From Rhodocytophaga aerolata (lineage in GTDB: Bacteria; Bacteroidota; Bacteroidia; Cytophagales; 172606-1): a stretch of DNA of 64,000 nucleotides. Positions 1-10,482 of this stretch are shown here, in pieces. The DNA lies in the NCBI RefSeq assembly GCF_030503435.1, contig NZ_JAUKPO010000006.1:186001-250000 (forward strand), in the 5' to 3' direction. A model generated the notes under the pieces. The model was not told where the DNA came from and ran no database searches. It worked only from the letters and a program-made list of their open reading frames with translations. Every line of letters begins with the position of its first letter. The stretch's first letter is position 1. A program made the translations under genes and the position numbers.

Positions 1-519
1 CAGGTTTTTCTGAAAAACAAACAAAGCTTATATACGAAAAGAAATCAGTTTTATGCTGCCAGGATGATAGAGTTTACTGGCTATAAAATCAGTCTGGACG
101 ATATAGAACATGGAATTTTGCGGCGTTCTATGTTTAAGTGGAGCATGGGCTACATCCGGAATCCATTTCCTGCGGCTTTTGAAAAAAAGTACCGCGTAAC
201 CCAGCCAGACTGCCGCATCCATTTTGCCCTCAATTGCGGAGCGGCCAGTTGTCCGCCCATTGCATTTTATAAGCCCGAAGATTTACCAGGCCAACTAGAT
301 ATAGCAGCTGCAGCGTATTTATCCGGCGAATGTACATATGATGCGCTGCAGAACAAAGTGACGGTTCCCAGGATACTCTTATGGTTCCGGGGCGATTTTG
401 GCGGATCTACTGGAATACGGCAGCTCTTGCAGAAGCATGAAATAATCCCGGCTGATTCTACACCAGCTATCCGCTACAAAGACTATAACTGGGATATGCA
501 ACTGGATAAGTACTACTAG
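1..519 (+). CDS. DUF547 domain protein, 3' part
   Basis: The reading frame is open to the left edge, so the start lies outside the window and only the C-terminal 172 residues are present. The visible part matches the C-terminal half of DUF547 proteins: the stretch HFALNCGAASCPPI with paired cysteines is the family hallmark, followed by a segment ending in a conserved Asp/Tyr-rich tail (YNWDMQLDKYY). DUF547 proteins are usually secreted or periplasmic; their activity is not established, although a papain-like or transglutaminase-like fold has been proposed. The gene lies 96 bp upstream of folC on the same strand. The family call is fairly safe; the function is unknown. Confidence 0.75.
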   Translation, partial: QVFLKNKQSLYTKRNQFYAARMIEFTGYKISLDDIEHGILRRSMFKWSMGYIRNPFPAAFEKKYRVTQPDCRIHFALNCGAASCPPIAFYKPEDLPGQLDIAAAAYLSGECTYDALQNKVTVPRILLWFRGDFGGSTGIRQLLQKHEIIPADSTPAIRYKDYNWDMQLDKYY

Positions 520-615
520 GCACTTATAGCCGGCGTATTCCAGATAGGTGATTTTTTCCTTGCGGCTTGTTTAGTAAGTTTACATATCAATGGAAGTAAC
601 ATTTCCCTTACCCGG

Positions 616-1908
616 ATGGATTACCAAGAAACCTTAAGCTATTTATATAACCGGCTCCCTATGTTTCACCGCTTGGGGAAAAAAGCCTATAAAGCTGACT
701 TACACAACACACTTGCTTTATGCAATCACCTGCAAAACCCGCAGAACCACTTTAAATCGATACACATAGCTGGCACAAATGGTAAAGGGAGCACCTCCCA
801 TATGCTGGCGGCTATTTTACAATCGGCTGGCTATAAAACGGGCTTGTACACCTCACCCCATCTTAAGTCGTTCACCGAGCGCATTCGTAACAATGGACAG
901 GAAATAAGTCAGGAAGCAGTAGTACGGTTTGTAGAAAAGAATAAAGAATTTATAGAACAGTTGCAGCCCTCATTTTTTGAAATGACTGTAGGAATGGCCT
1001 TTGATGAATTTGCCTCGCAGCAAGTAGACATAGCGGTAGTTGAAGTAGGGCTTGGCGGCCGGCTGGATTCCACGAATATTATTACCCCTCAGGTATCGGT
1101 TATAACTAACATCAGCTGGGATCATCAGGATATTCTGGGAGATACATTACCCCAGATTGCTTCAGAAAAGGCCGGTATTATTAAGCCTGGTATTCCAGTA
1201 GTTATTAGTGAATATCAACCGGAAGTAGCAGCCGTTTTTAAGGAAAAAGCTTTTTTACAACAAGCTCCTTTGTATTTTGCCAGCGAAACCTTTACTGTTG
1301 AACTAAAAGAATATACATCTGAAGGCATTATTGTCGATATATGGAAGGATAAAAGCCTGTATTTACCTAACCTGCTAAGTCAGCTTGCTGGGGAATATCA
1401 GCTAAAAAATCTGGCAGGGGTGTTGCAAACAGTAGAAGTACTCAAAGCACAAGGGTATGGTATAACTGAAGAGCATATACGGAAGGGGATAGGACAGGTA
1501 AGCACCTTAACTGGGCTAAAAGGAAGATGGCAGATTCTGGGCCGCAATCCTATGATTATCTGCGATACTGGGCATAATGAAGCAGGCATTAGGCAGGTTA
1601 TGGGCCATATCAGTAAGTTATCGTATAAGCAGCTCCATATTGTACTCGGGGTGGTAAACGACAAAGACTTAAGCCATGTGCTACCGCTTCTCCCTAAAAA
1701 TGCCCACTATTATTTTTGCCAGGCACAGATCCCCAGAGCCTTACCGGCAACGGCGTTACAAGCCCAGGCCGTAGATTTTGGTTTGCAGGGTGTGATTATA
1801 CCTTCGGTAGCCGAAGCAGTAAAAAGAGCGCGTAGCCAGGCTTCGCCAGATGACTTACTATTTATTGGTGGCAGTACCTTTGTGGTAGCAGAAATAGAAG
1901 AGTTATAA
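616..1908 (+). CDS. folC: Folylpolyglutamate synthase / dihydrofolate synthase
   Basis: Cytoplasmic Mur-ligase-family enzyme that adds glutamate to dihydropteroate or folate using ATP. Its 430 residues match the family length. The ATP-binding loop GTNGKGS is near residues 53-59, the folate-side motif LYTSPHLKSFTERIR follows at about 77-91, and EVGLGGRLDSTNI at about 143-155 is the Mg/ATP signature. The C-terminal ligase domain holds the DTGHNEAG motif, a variant of the usual D-x-A-H-N. The ATG at 616 has no in-frame upstream competitor. It is followed 65 bp later by trmB on the same strand. Confidence 0.93.
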   Translation: MDYQETLSYLYNRLPMFHRLGKKAYKADLHNTLALCNHLQNPQNHFKSIHIAGTNGKGSTSHMLAAILQSAGYKTGLYTSPHLKSFTERIRNNGQEISQEAVVRFVEKNKEFIEQLQPSFFEMTVGMAFDEFASQQVDIAVVEVGLGGRLDSTNIITPQVSVITNISWDHQDILGDTLPQIASEKAGIIKPGIPVVISEYQPEVAAVFKEKAFLQQAPLYFASETFTVELKEYTSEGIIVDIWKDKSLYLPNLLSQLAGEYQLKNLAGVLQTVEVLKAQGYGITEEHIRKGIGQVSTLTGLKGRWQILGRNPMIICDTGHNEAGIRQVMGHISKLSYKQLHIVLGVVNDKDLSHVLPLLPKNAHYYFCQAQIPRALPATALQAQAVDFGLQGVIIPSVAEAVKRARSQASPDDLLFIGGSTFVVAEIEEL

Positions 1909-1973
1909 TAGTCCCTCGCATCATTTGTCAACTTAACCTTACCGGCCTATTGCCGTTAACACCATACAGAACA

Positions 1974-2630
1974 ATGGCTAGAAAAAAATTGATACGATTT
2001 CAGGAAAATACAGAAAAACCTAACTTACTGGAACCCGGAAAACCCTTGTATGAAACCATTAAGGGTAACTGGCATACCGCTTATTTTAATAATGAGCACC
2101 CAATTGTTGTAGAGCTGGCTTGTGGCAGAGGGGAGTATACCACCGGGTTAGCCGCCCTGATACCTTCTAAAAACTTTATTGGGGTAGATGTAAAAGGCGA
2201 CCGTTTATGGAAAGGAGCCGTAGTGGCAGAGTCGCAAGGGCTACAGCAGGTAGCTTTTTTGCGTACCCAGATTCAGCAACTGGATAACTTTTTTGCTCCG
2301 GAAGAGATCAGTGAAATATGGATTACCTTCCCAGATCCACGGCCCAAAGACCGGGATGATAAACGGCGGCTGACGCATCCGAAATTTTTGCAACTCTATC
2401 AGCAATTATTGGCTCCGGATGGATTGGTGCACTTAAAAACAGACAATGCAGATTTATTCGCCTTTTCGTTGCAAGCAGTAAAAGAATTCGGAGTAAGAGA
2501 CCTGCAGTTTACAGAAGACCTCTACCAATCCGAATTAATGACTTACCATTATGGCATAAAAACCAAATATGAACAGAAGTATGCATCAGCAGGAGTGAAA
2601 ATTAACTATTTGCAATTCAGGTTCAAGTAA
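1974..2630 (+). CDS. trmB: tRNA (guanine-N7-)-methyltransferase
   Basis: Class I SAM-dependent enzyme that makes m7G46 in tRNA. The SAM site ELACGRGEYTTGLA is near residues 45-58, and the family motif FPDPRPKDRDDKRRL, which binds tRNA and catalyses transfer, is at about 115-129. An in-frame TTG lies at 1950, but the ATG at 1974 gives the N-terminus MARKKLIRF typical of Bacteroidota TrmB and 218 residues, so I chose it. The gene follows folC by 65 bp and may be co-transcribed. Confidence 0.93.
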   Translation: MARKKLIRFQENTEKPNLLEPGKPLYETIKGNWHTAYFNNEHPIVVELACGRGEYTTGLAALIPSKNFIGVDVKGDRLWKGAVVAESQGLQQVAFLRTQIQQLDNFFAPEEISEIWITFPDPRPKDRDDKRRLTHPKFLQLYQQLLAPDGLVHLKTDNADLFAFSLQAVKEFGVRDLQFTEDLYQSELMTYHYGIKTKYEQKYASAGVKINYLQFRFK

Positions 2631-2783
2631 CACGGATAGCATAAGTTAATCAATGCGTTTTATATAAACTCTATCTATACCAAAACGTACTTTCCCTGAA
2701 ATGATGCAAATCATCAGCAGCATGAACTATATTTTTACACCTATTTAGTTTGTTTTATACTCAACCACTTAAAATTAACAGCT

Positions 2784-3338
2784 ATGAATATGAATAAAAC
2801 CGTTGCAGGAGTATCCGTAGGAGCACTGGCAGGTCTTGCCTTAGTGGCCTATGTACGCCGGAAGGAAGAAAATAACTATCCAACTTTACCTGTGGCCCGC
2901 TATGTAGACCTAACTAAATATGCAGGCGATTGGTATGAAATTGCCAGAATGCCTGCCCGTTTTGAGAAGGAGTGCTATGCTTCCAAAGCCCATTATACAC
3001 TCAACGAAGATGGTACAGTAAATGTGCTCAATACTTGTCACAAAAAGGGGGTGCAGGGAAAGGTGAAAAAAGCTACTGCTAAGGCATATGTAGTAGACCC
3101 GGTAAGCAATGCAAAGCTGAAAGTGCAATTCTTCTGGCCTTTTTCTGGCGATTATTGGATTATGGATGTAGGCGACCAGTATGAGTATGCATTGGTGGGC
3201 GAACCATCCAGAAAATATCTGTGGATCCTTAGCCGCACGCCGCAACTGGATAATACAATCTTAGATAGTTTGCTGGATAAAGCTAAAAAGCAAGGTTTCG
3301 ATATAAGCAAGCTTATTCATACCAAGCATTTTGATTAG
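2784..3338 (+). CDS. Blc-like bacterial lipocalin with N-terminal membrane anchor
   Basis: 184-residue protein with a Gly/Ala-rich hydrophobic segment at residues 6-23, followed by positive charges, which looks like a membrane anchor or uncleaved signal. No lipobox cysteine is present, unlike E. coli Blc. The lipocalin fold is indicated by the first conserved motif YAGDWYEIARMP (about 46-57) and the late motif YLWILSRTP (about 148-156). Such proteins bind fatty acids or lysophospholipids at the envelope and are often stress-induced. It ends at a strong bidirectional terminator facing the next gene. Confidence is high for the family and low for the ligand. Confidence 0.88.
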   Translation: MNMNKTVAGVSVGALAGLALVAYVRRKEENNYPTLPVARYVDLTKYAGDWYEIARMPARFEKECYASKAHYTLNEDGTVNVLNTCHKKGVQGKVKKATAKAYVVDPVSNAKLKVQFFWPFSGDYWIMDVGDQYEYALVGEPSRKYLWILSRTPQLDNTILDSLLDKAKKQGFDISKLIHTKHFD

Positions 3339-3382
3339 CATTTGATAGAAGTAGCATTTCTGCCTCTCACTTACAATTAAAC

Positions 3383-3413
3383 AAAAAAGGTGCTTTACAG
3401 GAGCACCTTTTTT
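3383..3413. terminator. Bidirectional rho-independent terminator
   Basis: A perfect 12-bp stem (3383-3394 with 3402-3413) around a 7-nt loop. The outer base pairs are A-tract against T-tract, so a U-run ends the transcript in either direction. It sits between the converging lipocalin and GreA-like genes and serves both. Confidence 0.9.
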
Positions 3414-3449
3414 GTTTAAAGAAAGCATAGTGGCTTTAATTGTATTTAC

Positions 3450-3941
3450 TTAAAATACATCTGTTATCTTATAAGACCTGTCTCTGAAGTTAAAGGATTC
3501 CCCTTTTTTCAAACCTACCATTGCCTGAAATATAGGGGCAGAGGTAGATATGGTAAAGTAGGTTTTTCCATCTACGGTAACTTTACCAATGCTTACCGCT
3601 ATAAAAAAATTCTGTTTATCGGTTACGACTACAGCGCCATTTTCTATAGTAGGTGTCAGGGAATTTGCCGGCACCTGCTGCAACGTCTCCAGGTCGTTGA
3701 GTGTATTCTGCAATTGCATGGTAAACATATCACGGGCATGCTGTAGTTGCTCCCGGTAAGAGACAAAGCCCTCTTCCATGGAGTCGTCACTCGTGTTGGC
3801 ATTTTCCTGCGCTTCCTTTACAGCCATCCTGGCATTTTCTACCATCTGGTTCTGCATACGCAGGGCTTCGTTGTATACTTTCGTTTTCAGCGATAACTTA
3901 TCTTCCATCTTTTCTGTTCTTGACGATTGGGATTGAGACAT
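3450..3941 (-). CDS. GreA/GreB-like C-terminal domain protein
   Basis: 163 residues. The first half is helical with heptad-like spacing (roughly residues 12-85), the second half compact and beta-rich, ending GESFNFRDRSYKITDVF. This layout, a coiled coil then an FKBP-like C-terminal domain, resembles the small Bacteroidota GreA/GreB relatives that are often mislabelled as 3-oxoacyl-ACP synthase. Such proteins would bind the RNA polymerase secondary channel, but the acidic tip residues cannot be confirmed by eye. It begins 11 bp after the histidine kinase gene on the same strand, which supports the start at 3941 and an operon. An internal ATG at 3908 is an alternative start. Confidence 0.55.
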   Translation of the reverse strand: MSQSQSSRTEKMEDKLSLKTKVYNEALRMQNQMVENARMAVKEAQENANTSDDSMEEGFVSYREQLQHARDMFTMQLQNTLNDLETLQQVPANSLTPTIENGAVVVTDKQNFFIAVSIGKVTVDGKTYFTISTSAPIFQAMVGLKKGESFNFRDRSYKITDVF

Positions 3942-3952
3942 CTCACAATTTA

Positions 3953-6346
3953 TTAAATTTTGTTAATCAATTTATCTCTTTCTATGATTATTTGACTATA
4001 TGCTTCATCGCAGCCTTGTTTTAGCTGTGCTAGCATGGCCGATATTTTTTCCAGATTAACTCGATCTTTGGCAGATTCTTCGATGACAAGCAGTTCCTTT
4101 TGTAAGTGGATAAGGCCCATGCACGCAAATACAGACTTTATGCGGTGTGCCACAAAACATACAGCCTCCCAGTTCTCTATCTCTAAAAACTGATCCATTT
4201 GCACCAGGGCCTCCGGCGTTTTTTCCAGAAACATATTCATTAACTGGATCATAAAGTCGGGTTCGCCCAAACCTGCCCTTTCTACGTGTGCAATTTCAAA
4301 CTTGTTGCCTCTCAATGAACGCCTGTCGGCTGATATCGGCAATTTTTTTATTTTTCCAGCCAGGGTTTCTATATCAAAAGGCTTGGATACATAATCGTTC
4401 ATGCCGGCAGCTATGGCTTTTTGTTCATCCTCTTTCAAGGCTCCTGCTGTCAATGCAATTATAGGAATATTTTTTTTCGAAACATCCATTTTCGTCCGGA
4501 TATAGCGGGTAGTTTCATAGCCATCCATTTCCGGCATTTGTATGTCTACCAGCATCAGGTCGTAATTTTGTTCCTTCAATTTGTCTATTCCTTCTTTTCC
4601 ATCGCCAGCTACATCTATTTTTATATCGGGCATCCACTTTTGTAAGGTATTTACTGCCAGTATCTGGTTAATAGGATTATCTTCTAACAACAGGATGCTC
4701 AGATTGTTTGGTAAAGTATGAGTAATAGATGCATTTCTTGCTTGTACATGTTCACCGGTAATTCCTTTTTGGAAATGCAGGTATACCGAAAAAGTAGAGC
4801 CTTCATCCGGATAGCTTTCTACAGTTACTTTGCCGCCCTGTAGCTCTACCAACTGTTTAACAATACTCAGCCCCAGACCAGTACCTCCATATTTTCTGGT
4901 AGTTTGGTCACTTGCCTGGGAAAAGCTGTCGAAAATCACCTGGAGTTTATCTTCCGGAATGCCTATACCTGTGTCTTTTACCTCAAAATGCAGATAAATC
5001 TGCTCGGTTGTTTCCTCCACCAGCTGTATTTTTAAAAAAACACTTCCCTGATCGGTAAATTTTACGGCATTGGTAAGCAGATTTAATAAAATCTGCGTAA
5101 GCCGTGTAGGGTCACCTAGAAATACGGTAGGGATACGGTCGTCTATATAATATCCCACTTCCAGGTTTTTCTCAGCAATGCGCAGTTGCAGGGTATCTAT
5201 AATTGAATGGCAAAGGGTATCCAGGTGAATATTTACTTTCTCCAGCACAATTTTTCCGGATTCTATTTTCGAGAAATCCAGGATGTCATTAATAATTACC
5301 AGCAAGTTTTCGGCTGATGTTTTTATCAGGCGCACGTACTCCTGCTGCGGAGCATCCAGGTCTGACTGTTCCAGCAAGCGGGTAAACCCTAAAATGGCAT
5401 TCATCGGGGTCCGGATTTCGTGGCTGGTGTTGGCCAGAAACTGATCTTTAAACCGTTGCGATTGCTCGGCTTTCAGCAATTTTTTTGTAATGCTATCCTG
5501 GTTTTCGGTAAATACATTAATCCGCTGTGCCAGTACCGTTGCAAGAATAATACTGTGCAGCAAAGCAAATACTAAATACAGGTGCACAGTTACCGCGTGT
5601 ACAGGTATCCAGGCCAGATAAATACCCACCATCAGCAGCAGGCTGATCAGCAGAAAGATACTTCCCCAAATAAAGGAAGTCATTGAATTTTTTCGCTGAA
5701 AAATAGATGGAGTATATGAAATTAAAACGATACACATAACCAGCAGCAAGAGCAGACTAAAAAAACTGCCTACCCAGCTATTGAAGGCAAATAGCACAAC
5801 GGTTACAAAAGCCGCGCCTACAAAAATCTGAATAAAATGCTTGCTAACTACAGCAGGTAATTGCACAGCTGGCAAGCCTTCTTTAAACAATTTATAGTTT
5901 TCGAATATGGCCAGCAACGAAAAAACCATAATACCTGCTTGTAGCCATTTTTGCGTAGTGTAAGATTCACTTGCCGGTATAGCCTCGCGGAAGTACAATA
6001 AAAGCATCCCCAGGCTTAATACATATAACCCATAATACAAGTAGGCCGAATATTTAACGCGGATAATCAGAAATAACAGCACATGGTATACACCTAGCAC
6101 AAACAACCCTCCACTATAGAGTGCCGTAGTCCAGAACGCTACATTTTCCGGGGGCAAAGCCGAAAAAAGTGGCAGAAAACCCAAGGAGCCGGCAAAATAA
6201 GGAAAGGGGATAGAAGCAGAAATACGAGAGATAAAGGGAGTAAAGGAATATAATCCACTTGCCTGGCAAGCAGAAGATATAAGTAGCAACAAGAGTATTG
6301 GCAAGCCTATGGAGAAGGCCGGGCATACAAAGAGTTTTTTATACAT
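3953..6346 (-). CDS. Hybrid sensor histidine kinase with 7TMR-DISM-type membrane domain, REC and Hpt
   Basis: 797 residues. A signal-like segment (about 10-28) is followed by a seven-helix membrane region (about 70-285) resembling 7TMR-DISM, but the usual periplasmic DISMED sugar-binding domain is essentially absent, with only about 40 residues in its place. The kinase core follows: HisKA with SHEIRTPMNAILGF (His near 309), HATPase with N-box LLNLLTNAVKF and GTGLGLSIV, a receiver domain with phospho-Asp in LVDIQMPEMDG near residue 600, and an Hpt domain with AHRIKS near residue 734. A full internal phosphorelay is therefore present. The cognate output regulator is not next door; the co-transcribed GreA-like gene is its only partner. 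Confidence 0.9.
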   Translation of the reverse strand: MYKKLFVCPAFSIGLPILLLLLISSACQASGLYSFTPFISRISASIPFPYFAGSLGFLPLFSALPPENVAFWTTALYSGGLFVLGVYHVLLFLIIRVKYSAYLYYGLYVLSLGMLLLYFREAIPASESYTTQKWLQAGIMVFSLLAIFENYKLFKEGLPAVQLPAVVSKHFIQIFVGAAFVTVVLFAFNSWVGSFFSLLLLLVMCIVLISYTPSIFQRKNSMTSFIWGSIFLLISLLLMVGIYLAWIPVHAVTVHLYLVFALLHSIILATVLAQRINVFTENQDSITKKLLKAEQSQRFKDQFLANTSHEIRTPMNAILGFTRLLEQSDLDAPQQEYVRLIKTSAENLLVIINDILDFSKIESGKIVLEKVNIHLDTLCHSIIDTLQLRIAEKNLEVGYYIDDRIPTVFLGDPTRLTQILLNLLTNAVKFTDQGSVFLKIQLVEETTEQIYLHFEVKDTGIGIPEDKLQVIFDSFSQASDQTTRKYGGTGLGLSIVKQLVELQGGKVTVESYPDEGSTFSVYLHFQKGITGEHVQARNASITHTLPNNLSILLLEDNPINQILAVNTLQKWMPDIKIDVAGDGKEGIDKLKEQNYDLMLVDIQMPEMDGYETTRYIRTKMDVSKKNIPIIALTAGALKEDEQKAIAAGMNDYVSKPFDIETLAGKIKKLPISADRRSLRGNKFEIAHVERAGLGEPDFMIQLMNMFLEKTPEALVQMDQFLEIENWEAVCFVAHRIKSVFACMGLIHLQKELLVIEESAKDRVNLEKISAMLAQLKQGCDEAYSQIIIERDKLINKI

Positions 6347-6548
6347 TTACTAGTTAAAAGTAATCAGTCCTTTTGCGGTATGTATACAAATATCAAGCAA
6401 AATTCAAAAAAAATAATAAAATAATGAAAATATTACTCTAATTAGAAGGCAGGCGGTTCCTTAACAAAGGATTCATTCAGAAAGCTACTAAATCAACTAT
6501 CCGGAGAAAATAAATGCTGTTAGTATTAAAAATAATCCCGTAATTTGA

Positions 6549-8612
<2,064 letters not shown>

Positions 8613-8712
8613 CCGTCCCAGCGGGTAGTTCACTAATTACACATGGGTACTAATCAAAAGCAGGTTCTTTATCCATTCGTGGACTATTGCCAGTGGACTA
8701 ACTAACATAGCT

Positions 8713-9252
8713 ATGCAAAAGAAAATACAGTCTTTTTTTCTGAATCTGAAGAATAAAAAAGCAGCAGCTGAGAAAACGACACCCCGGAAAAACGTGCCGT
8801 ATTCGCAAGCCAGGCAGGTGGGTATTTTATTTATGAATGAGCGGGAAGAAGACTATGCAGCTATTAATAAATTTGTGCAGAAGCTGATCAGAGAAGGCAA
8901 AAAAATAACGGCCCTTACCTATTTTGAGCATATACAGAGTAATGGCTATGACTTTTATTTTGATTCCTTCACCAAAGAACAGATTTCGGCTACCGGCGTA
9001 ATTACTTCGGATAAAGTAGAACGGTTTATCGAATCTGATTTTGATTACGTATTTTGCATCAACAAACATTCATTTTTGCCTTTTGATTATATTTTGCTGC
9101 GAAGCAAAGCAAAGTGCCGGATCGGAATGTACCTGGAAGAAAAACCAGAGTGTTTTGAGCTGATGATTAAGCCAAAACCGGAAGATACTTTAGAGAGTCT
9201 GTTAGACCAATTGTTAAAATATTTGCAAGCATTAATACCGGATGGAAAATAA
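8713..9252 (+). CDS. DUF6913 family protein
   Basis: 179 residues with a basic N-terminus (about 1-30) then an alpha/beta domain beginning QVGILFMNEREEDYAAI. Family members are found in Bacteroidota next to ligA and dapA, exactly as here. The end overlaps dapA by 11 bp, so the two are probably translationally coupled. No catalytic motif is visible. The fold resembles proteins that track a small-molecule or envelope signal, but the role is unknown. No signal peptide or transmembrane segment is seen. Confidence 0.75.
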   Translation: MQKKIQSFFLNLKNKKAAAEKTTPRKNVPYSQARQVGILFMNEREEDYAAINKFVQKLIREGKKITALTYFEHIQSNGYDFYFDSFTKEQISATGVITSDKVERFIESDFDYVFCINKHSFLPFDYILLRSKAKCRIGMYLEEKPECFELMIKPKPEDTLESLLDQLLKYLQALIPDGK

Positions 9253-10144
9253 ATTTGCAGGAACAGGTGTTGCCCTGGTTACCCCTTTTAAAGAGAACCT
9301 GGAGGTAGATTATACGAGTCTTAGCCAATTAGTAAGACATGTGTCGCAGGGCGGAGTCGAGTATCTGGTTGTACTTGGTACCACTGGCGAATCGGCTACG
9401 TTATCAGCAGAAGAGAAAACGGAAGTACTGGCTTTCATAAAAAAGAACAACCCAGCCAGATTGCCCATTATGTATGGCTTAGGTGGAAATAATACCAGAG
9501 AAGTCCTGGACCAAATAAAACATACCGACTGGCAAGGAATAGAAGCGGTGCTTTCGGTAAGCCCGTATTACAATAAACCTTCACAAGCCGGCATATATGA
9601 GCATTACAAAGCCATTGCTGATGCTTGCCCGGTACCAGTAATGCTGTACAATGTGCCGGCACGCACCAGTTCAAACATAACAGCCGCCACAACACTTAAA
9701 CTGGCAAAACACCCGAATATTATTGGCACCAAAGAAGCATCAGGCGACATGTTTCAGTGTATGGAGATTGCCAGAAGCAAACCGGACGATTTTTTATTGA
9801 TCTCCGGCGACGATCTGCTTGCCCTGCCCCTGATCTCTTTCGGAGCTGTTGGCGTAATATCTGTACTCGCCAATGCGTTTCCGGCACCCTTCTCACAAAT
9901 GATACGCAGCGCCCTGGCTGGCGATTTTGTAGAAGCTAGACACGGATTATTTAATTTTTTACAGATCAATCCGCTAATGTATGAGGAAGGCAATCCGGTG
10001 GGTTTAAAACAAGCCTTACAACAATTAGGTATATGTGCTAACCATGTACGTTTGCCCCTGGCACCAGCTTCAGGCCCGCTCAGCAGCCGTATACAAACCA
10101 TACTGAATGAAGAAAAAGCGTTAACAGCGGCTTTATCACAATAA
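9242..10144 (+). CDS. dapA: 4-hydroxy-tetrahydrodipicolinate synthase
   Basis: 300-residue TIM-barrel aldolase that condenses pyruvate with aspartate semialdehyde in lysine and meso-diaminopimelate synthesis. Visible motifs are GTTGESATL (about 46-54), YNVPARTSSNI (proton-relay Tyr and Arg, about 136-146) and the Schiff-base lysine in GTKEASGD (about 164). Its start lies inside the end of the DUF6913 gene. Further genes of the lysine pathway are not in the window. Confidence 0.96.
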   Translation: MENKFAGTGVALVTPFKENLEVDYTSLSQLVRHVSQGGVEYLVVLGTTGESATLSAEEKTEVLAFIKKNNPARLPIMYGLGGNNTREVLDQIKHTDWQGIEAVLSVSPYYNKPSQAGIYEHYKAIADACPVPVMLYNVPARTSSNITAATTLKLAKHPNIIGTKEASGDMFQCMEIARSKPDDFLLISGDDLLALPLISFGAVGVISVLANAFPAPFSQMIRSALAGDFVEARHGLFNFLQINPLMYEEGNPVGLKQALQQLGICANHVRLPLAPASGPLSSRIQTILNEEKALTAALSQ

Positions 10145-10482
10145 GCAACATGGCTACTTATTTATTGGGAAGCTAACCGGCTTAATTTTTATCTTTTATC
10201 CGGATTTGGAGGCCAGGGAGAGTAAGTTTGGTACAAATACCAGCGGGTAGTTTTATATTTCCATGATAGCGGAAAAAATAGTTGTTTTCTTAGCCAATTT
10301 GCCAACGTATGTGCCTGAAAGCAGGGATCTACCTATTTTCAATTATTCCGCTTATCTTGCACAAATTCAATTGATAAAAAAACCGGCATACTGAACTAAT
10401 TAGGATATTTTTAGTTCTATGAACGTGCCCTTAACTTACGATAACCGTACTACCAGAGACCAATTTTTTTCTGGGTATACCT
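10145..10482. other. Intergenic region, no gene seen
   Basis: 338 bp between dapA and the phosphatase gene. It has a perfect TAAGTTTG (-7 type) at 10223-10230, but no TTG at the right distance upstream. No convincing hairpin terminator or small gene was found. It must hold the promoter of the downstream gene, but I cannot place it. Confidence 0.4.
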
